From an uncultured Streptomyces sp. (GTDB taxonomy: Bacteria > Actinomycetota > Actinomycetes > Streptomycetales > Streptomycetaceae), in contig CAMLJW010000051.1 of the NCBI GenBank assembly GCA_946480485.1, forward strand, positions 1-18,106: a stretch of 18,106 nt of DNA, written 5' to 3'. A model generated the notes under the pieces. The model saw only the letters and a program-made list of their open reading frames with translations. It ran no database searches and was not told the origin of the DNA. A program made the translations under genes and the position numbers. How positions within the stretch are numbered: the first letter of the stretch is position 1; the number at the start of each line of letters is the position of its first letter. Below are positions 14,189 to 18,106 of the stretch, in pieces.

Positions 14189-15697
14189 GTGAGTGAGCTC
14201 CCCCCGCACGACAGCAGCGAGTCCGACCCGTTCGACGAGATCGTCGAGGCGGAGACGGACCGTGACCCCGACCTCGCGGTGATCGAGGCCGGCAGCCGCA
14301 CCCTGCGCACCCAGGGCGGTCCGCCGCGTGCCGACGTCCCCGCGCGTCCGGCCGACCCCGAAACCGACAAGGCGTTGCGCGAGGTCGAGGCCGAGCTGGC
14401 CACGCGCTGGGGCGAGACGAAGCTGGAGCCGTCCGTCGCCCGGATCGCCGCGCTGATGGACGTACTGGGTGAGCCGCAGCGCTCGTATCCCTCGATCCAC
14501 ATCACGGGGACGAACGGCAAGACGTCCACGGCCCGCATGATCGAGGCGCTCCTCGGCGCCTTCGAGCTGCGCACCGGGCGGTACACATCGCCGCACGTCC
14601 AGTCGATCACCGAGCGGATCAGCCTGGACGGCGCGCCGATGGACGCCGAGCGCTTCATCGAGACCTACCACGACATCAAGCCGTACGTGGAGATGGTGGA
14701 CGCCCAGCAGGAGTTCCGGCTCTCCTTCTTCGAGGTCCTGACCGGCATGGCGTACGCAGCCTTCGCGGACGCGCCGGTCGACGTGGCCGTGGTGGAAGTG
14801 GGGATGGGCGGCAGCTGGGACGCGACGAACGTGATCGATGCCGATGTCGCCGTCGTCACCCCCATCGACCTGGACCACACGGACCGGCTCGGCGCCACGC
14901 CGGGCGAGATCGCCACTGAGAAGGCGGGCGTCGTCAAGCAGGGCGCGACGGTCATCCTTGCCCAGCAGCCGGTCGACGCGGTGCAGGTGCTGCTGAAGAA
15001 GGCCGTCGAGGTCGATGCGACGGTCGCCCGTGAAGGGCTGGAGTTCGGAGTCGTCGCGCGGCAGGTCGCTGTCGGCGGGCAGCTGCTGACGCTGCGCGGG
15101 CTCGGCGGGGAGTACGAAGAGCTGTTCCTGCCGCTGCACGGGGCGTACCAGGCGCACAACGCGGCCGTGGCGCTCGCCGCCGTCGAGGCGTTCTTCGGGA
15201 TCGGGTCCCAGCGGCATGAGCGGCTCGACATCGACACGGTCCGCAAGGCCTTCGCCACGGTGGCCGCACCGGGCCGCCTGGAGGTCGTGCGACGTTCACC
15301 GACCGTGGTCCTGGACGCCGCGCACAATCCGGCCGGCGCTCGGGCCACAGCCGAGGGCATCGGTGAGGTGTTCGACTTCAGCCGGCTGATCGGTGTGGTC
15401 GGCATGAGCGATGACAAGAACGTACGGGGGTTCCTTGACGCCTTCGAGCCGATCTTCGCCGAGGTCGTGATCACGCAGAACTCCAGCCATCGTGCGATGG
15501 ACGCGGATGCGCTGGCCGCTCTCGCCGTCGAGGTCTTCGGTGAGGACCGCGTCCAGGTCGAGCCGCGCCTCGACGATGCTCTGGAGGCGGCGATCACGCT
15601 CGCCGAGGAGGAGGGTGAGTACGCGGGCGGCGGCGTCCTCGTCACCGGCTCCGTCATCACCGTCGGCGAGGCCCGACTGCTCCTGGGGAGGGCCTGA
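14189..15697 (+). CDS. folC: Folylpolyglutamate synthase / dihydrofolate synthase
   Basis: This 502-residue Mur-ligase-family enzyme adds glutamate to folates, and in many bacteria also to dihydropteroate, using ATP. The P-loop is HITGTNGKTST (104-114). EVGMGGSWDATN, DLDHTDRLG and LDAAHNPAG are the further family blocks that bind metal, folate and nucleotide. About 60 acidic, low-complexity residues precede the ATPase domain and are not needed for the fold; E. coli FolC is about 80 residues shorter. GTG 14189 is taken because of the leaderless -10 box; a TTG 30 nt upstream is less likely. The next gene starts 3 nt after the stop, so the two are probably co-translated. Confidence 0.95.
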   Translation: MSELPPHDSSESDPFDEIVEAETDRDPDLAVIEAGSRTLRTQGGPPRADVPARPADPETDKALREVEAELATRWGETKLEPSVARIAALMDVLGEPQRSYPSIHITGTNGKTSTARMIEALLGAFELRTGRYTSPHVQSITERISLDGAPMDAERFIETYHDIKPYVEMVDAQQEFRLSFFEVLTGMAYAAFADAPVDVAVVEVGMGGSWDATNVIDADVAVVTPIDLDHTDRLGATPGEIATEKAGVVKQGATVILAQQPVDAVQVLLKKAVEVDATVAREGLEFGVVARQVAVGGQLLTLRGLGGEYEELFLPLHGAYQAHNAAVALAAVEAFFGIGSQRHERLDIDTVRKAFATVAAPGRLEVVRRSPTVVLDAAHNPAGARATAEGIGEVFDFSRLIGVVGMSDDKNVRGFLDAFEPIFAEVVITQNSSHRAMDADALAALAVEVFGEDRVQVEPRLDDALEAAITLAEEEGEYAGGGVLVTGSVITVGEARLLLGRA

Positions 15698-15700
15698 CCT

Positions 15701-16054
15701 GTGCGTACGCTCTGTTCTTCGACGCTGATCGGTGAGTTCTTCGTCATCGGCTTCGCCGGACTGGTCGCCATGAAGGATCCCGGCCTGTCCATGACGACGG
15801 TCTGGACGGTCAGCGGTGTCGCGATGCTGCTGTGCGTGCTGCTGTGCGGTGTGGTGACGCGACCGGGGGGTGTCCGGCTGGGCTGGGCCCTGCAGATCGC
15901 GCTGATCGCTTCCGGGTTCGTCGTGCCGACGATGTTCTTCATGGGCGCGATCTTCGCCGCCCTGTGGTGGGCGTCCGTCCACTATGGGCGGAAGGTGGAC
16001 GAGGCGAAGGCGCGGTTCGCGGCACAGACCGAGGCCGGGAACGAAACGGCGTAG
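15701..16054 (+). CDS. DUF4233 family membrane protein
   Basis: This 117-residue protein has four hydrophobic segments (about 8-24, 30-52, 60-78, 80-92), followed by a polar tail (VHYGRKVDEAKARFA and on). It fits the DUF4233 family, which is found right behind folC in actinobacteria. The GTG lies only 3 nt after the folC stop codon, so translation is probably coupled. The function is unknown; the constant pairing with folC hints at a link with folate metabolism or simply an old operon. Confidence 0.85.
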   Translation: MRTLCSSTLIGEFFVIGFAGLVAMKDPGLSMTTVWTVSGVAMLLCVLLCGVVTRPGGVRLGWALQIALIASGFVVPTMFFMGAIFAALWWASVHYGRKVDEAKARFAAQTEAGNETA

Positions 16055-16149
16055 GCGGCCTCGCGGGCGGTTCTTTGGAAACGTCGGGGCGTCGGCCACA
16101 GCGCTCTTGGTGAGCTGACGCTGCGTAACGCGTCCCCTGACACGCCCTG

Positions 16150-16155
16150 TAATCT
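16150..16155 (+). promoter_or_regulatory. Candidate -10 box for ndk
   Basis: TAATCT would start transcription near 16162, leaving a 31-nt leader. A good -35 at 16-18 nt was not found. No terminator is evident after the preceding gene, so some readthrough is possible. Confidence 0.45.
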
Positions 16156-16192
16156 CGATGCGCCGCACATCTTTCATCGAAGGAGCCCCACA

Positions 16193-16606
16193 GTGAGCCA
16201 GCGCACCCTCGTCCTTCTCAAGCCGGATGCGGTCCGTCGAGGCCTGACCGGCGAGATCATCAGCCGTATCGAGCGCAAGGCCGGCTGGCAGATCACTGCG
16301 CTGGAGCTGCGCACGCTGGACCAGGACACCCTGGAGCAGCACTACGGCGAGCACAAGGGCAAGCCCTTCTATGAGCCGCTGGTCGCTTTTATGTCCTCCG
16401 GTCCCGTTGTCGCCCTTGTCGTCGAGGGTGAGCGGGTCATCGAGGGCGTACGGGTGCTCGCGGGGCCGACCGACCCGATCGCCGCGGCCCCCGGCTCCAT
16501 CCGCGGCGACTTCGGTGTGATCGTCCGGGAGAACCTCATTCACGCCTCGGATTCCGAGGAGTCCGCCGACCGCGAGCTGAAGCTCTTCTTCCCCGGCCTC
16601 GCCTGA
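16193..16606 (+). CDS. ndk: Nucleoside diphosphate kinase
   Basis: This 137-residue enzyme transfers phosphate from ATP to nucleoside diphosphates through a phosphohistidine. The active histidine is H117 in NLIHASDS. The N-terminal LVLLKPDAVRRGL (7-18), which contributes to the nucleotide site, and the RGDFG block (104-108) are typical. GTG 16193 has AAGGAG 7 nt upstream. The length is normal for the family. The stop codon lies inside a 16-bp tandem duplication. Confidence 0.97.
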   Translation: MSQRTLVLLKPDAVRRGLTGEIISRIERKAGWQITALELRTLDQDTLEQHYGEHKGKPFYEPLVAFMSSGPVVALVVEGERVIEGVRVLAGPTDPIAAAPGSIRGDFGVIVRENLIHASDSEESADRELKLFFPGLA

Positions 16607-16623
16607 GCCCGGCCTCGCCTGAG
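16592..16623. repeat. 16-bp tandem duplication across the ndk stop codon
   Basis: CCCGGCCTCGCCTGAG occurs twice in a row (16592-16607, 16608-16623). The first copy contains the last codons of ndk and its TGA. The duplication leaves the protein unchanged, because the stop codon of the first copy is used. Confidence 0.9.
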
Positions 16624-16963
16624 CCCCGGCGCGTACTGAGCCCGGGGGCGTTACCTGCGGCGTACACGCGCGGGCGCATCCGGGTGATTTCTTGACTCCT
16701 TGTCAGTTGAGGTCTGCGTCCGACCAGCGACGGCCGGATAAATCCGGCCGTCGCTGGCAGATGCGTGGTGATCAGGGGAACGCATGCCCCCAATGGCTCG
16801 TCTCCTCAAGCGAGGCGGCACATCATCTGCTGACAATGGCGAAGACCCTTGCGCGATCTTTGTGCAGGCGAGACTACGATGGAAGCCTTCACATCACAGT
16901 GCTCACCCTCGCCTACCTGAAAAGCCATCAAAAGCTCCACTTGGGAAGGCCAGACGAATCCTG
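16607..16963. other. Intergenic region between ndk and mreB
   Basis: Besides the tandem repeat and the 34-bp palindrome, this stretch contains possible mreB promoter parts: TTGACT at 16692-16697, CTGACA at 16830-16835 and a TACGAT -10-like box at 16875-16880. None is paired at ideal spacing. Streptomyces mreB is known to use several promoters, one developmentally controlled. No gene is visible. Confidence 0.4.
16724..16757. terminator. Perfect 34-bp palindrome
   Basis: CCAGCGACGGCCGGAT (16724-16739) and ATCCGGCCGTCGCTGG (16742-16757) are perfect complements separated by AA. It is probably the ndk terminator, although it lies about 118 nt past the ndk stop, and can act in both directions. Confidence 0.75.
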
Positions 16964-17995
16964 ATGGGGAACTCAATGTCGTTCATCGGCCGTGACATGG
17001 CTGTCGACCTCGGGACCGCCAACACGCTGGTGTACGTCAGGGGTCGCGGGATCGTACTCAACGAGCCGTCTGTCGTCGCGATCAACACCAACACCGGTGG
17101 GATCCTCGCGGTCGGCGCGGAGGCGAAGAAGATGATCGGGCGGACGCCCGGAAACATCGTCGCCGTGCGGCCGCTGAAGGACGGTGTCATCGCCGACTTC
17201 GAGATCACCGAGCGGATGCTTCGCTACTTCATTCTGAAGATCCACAAGCGGCGTTATCTCGCCCGTCCTCGGGTGGTCGTCTGTGTGCCCTCCGGGATCA
17301 CGGGCGTCGAGCGGCGCGCCGTCATCGAGGCGTCGTCCCAGGCCGGCGCCCGCCAGGTGCACATCATCGAGGAGCCCATGGCCGCGGCCATCGGCTCCGG
17401 CCTGCCGGTCCACGAGGCCACGGGCAACATGGTGGTGGACATCGGCGGCGGCACCACCGAGGTTGCGGTCATCTCGCTCGGCGGAATCGTCACGGCACAG
17501 TCCATCCGTGTCGCGGGCGACGAGCTGGACAACGCGATCATCCAGCACATCAAGAAGGAGTACTCGCTCCTTCTCGGTGAGCGGACGGCCGAGCAGATCA
17601 AGATCACCATCGGCTCGGCGTACGACCTCGACGCCGACGAGCACACCGAAATCCGCGGGCGCGATCTCGTCTCCGGCCTGCCGAAGACCGTCGTCATCTC
17701 CGCGGCCGAGGTGCGGAAGGCCATTGAGGAGCCGGTCAATGCCATCGTCGACGCGGTGAAGACCACGCTCGACAAGTGTCCGCCCGAGCTCTCCGGCGAC
17801 GTCATGGACCGCGGGATCGTCCTCACCGGTGGCGGCGCGCTGCTGCGCGGGCTCGACGAGCGGCTGCGGAGGGAAACCGGCATGCCGATTCACATCGCCG
17901 AGGATCCGCTGGACAGCGTGGCGCTCGGCTCCGGCAAGTGTGTCGAGGAGTTCGAGGCGCTCCAGCAGGTCCTGGACGCCCAGCCCCGACGGTAG
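16964..17995 (+). CDS. mreB: Rod-shape determining protein MreB, bacterial actin
   Basis: This 343-residue actin-like ATPase polymerises under the membrane. In Streptomyces it acts mainly in spore-wall synthesis, not vegetative growth. Phosphate-1 loop AVDLGTANT, phosphate-2 [12 protein letters not shown], the connecting [12 protein letters not shown], and the adenosine-binding [11 protein letters not shown] are all intact. The conserved N-terminus [20 protein letters not shown] includes two possible starts: ATG 16964 (chosen, weak AAGG about 14 nt upstream) and ATG 16976, which has GGGGA 5 nt upstream and lacks only four residues. The start of mreC follows after 98 nt, as in the usual mreBCD cluster. 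Confidence 0.96.
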   Translation: MGNSMSFIGRDMAVDLGTANTLVYVRGRGIVLNEPSVVAINTNTGGILAVGAEAKKMIGRTPGNIVAVRPLKDGVIADFEITERMLRYFILKIHKRRYLARPRVVVCVPSGITGVERRAVIEASSQAGARQVHIIEEPMAAAIGSGLPVHEATGNMVVDIGGGTTEVAVISLGGIVTAQSIRVAGDELDNAIIQHIKKEYSLLLGERTAEQIKITIGSAYDLDADEHTEIRGRDLVSGLPKTVVISAAEVRKAIEEPVNAIVDAVKTTLDKCPPELSGDVMDRGIVLTGGGALLRGLDERLRRETGMPIHIAEDPLDSVALGSGKCVEEFEALQQVLDAQPRR

Positions 17996-18006
17996 TCATC
18001 CCACGA

Positions 18007-18039
18007 CCCCCGCGCGGACGCTGCCGCTCCGCGCGGGGG
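18007..18039. terminator. Hairpin between mreB and mreC
   Basis: CCCCCGCGCGGA (18007-18018) and TCCGCGCGGGGG (18028-18039) form a perfect 12-bp stem with a 9-nt loop, 12 nt after the mreB stop. As mreC seems to follow in the same direction, it may lower readthrough instead of ending the operon. Confidence 0.7.
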
Positions 18040-18093
18040 ACCGCCGACATACAGGCACGATCATTCCTACGAGGAAGGCACGGCCGCCGCACT

Positions 18094-18106
18094 GTGAGGG
18101 ACACAC
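18094..18106 (+). CDS. mreC: Start of mreC (partial, cut by window edge)
   Basis: GTG AGG GAC ACA reads M-R-D-T, which is how Streptomyces MreC proteins begin as far as I recall. GAGGAAGG lies 15 nt upstream, rather far for a ribosome-binding site. The position right after mreB supports the call, but only four codons are visible. Confidence 0.5.

Noticed and set aside
10144..14658. A minus-strand open frame of about 1500 codons opposite valS
   Set aside because: Only its last 317 codons are a real gene. The rest mirrors valS and arises because stop codons are rare in GC-rich DNA.
1..18106. CRISPR array, complete mobile element or phage genes
   Set aside because: No regularly spaced repeats, and no transposase, integrase or phage structural gene was seen. 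Only the hints near the tRNA genes remain.

Overview
The window looks like chromosomal DNA from a Streptomyces or very close relative. It is GC-rich, starts genes often with GTG, carries paired ClpP genes beside trigger factor and ClpX, and has an mreB gene with the start of mreC behind it. From memory, the order tig, clpP1, clpP2, clpX, small membrane protein, valS, folC, DUF4233, ndk, mreB matches the conserved Streptomyces core. No search was run, so species and synteny are unverified.

Layout. Positions 1-250 form an odd junction: a fragment of 6-phosphofructokinase on the plus strand runs head-on into the N-terminus of a GNAT acetyltransferase on the minus strand, with neither gene complete. 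From 432 to 3616 come a membrane-anchored PP2C/SpoIIE-type phosphatase, a small HD hydrolase of the (p)ppGpp-hydrolase type with a probable leaderless mRNA, and a convergent membrane acyltransferase. From 3617 to 4746 lies the most lineage-specific part: a 300-bp tract of exactly 50% GC with operator-like repeats, two small ORFs in tandem (the second a two-helix membrane peptide), and a possible gene remnant on the minus strand. It ends at a long hairpin just downstream of tRNA-Gly(TCC). A divergent tRNA-Pro(TGG) follows.

From 5268 to 10016 is the protein quality-control cluster: trigger factor, the two ClpP peptidase subunits and the ClpX unfoldase. ClpX and ClpP make one ATP-dependent protease, and trigger factor handles nascent chains. 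A ClgR-type operator lies upstream of a good -10 box for clpP1. A bidirectional terminator separates clpX from a minus-strand proline/glutamine-rich single-pass membrane protein. From 11233 to 16054 are valS, folC and a DUF4233 membrane protein 3 nt behind folC; valS and folC both seem to be leaderless. ndk (nucleotide balance) and mreB (actin-like, cell wall/spore wall) close the window, and the first codons of mreC are at the right edge.

Most of the window is well-known core biology and I do not see a complete new system. The best places to look are the left junction, the low-GC tract with its small-gene pair next to the tRNA genes, and several very strong intergenic hairpins.
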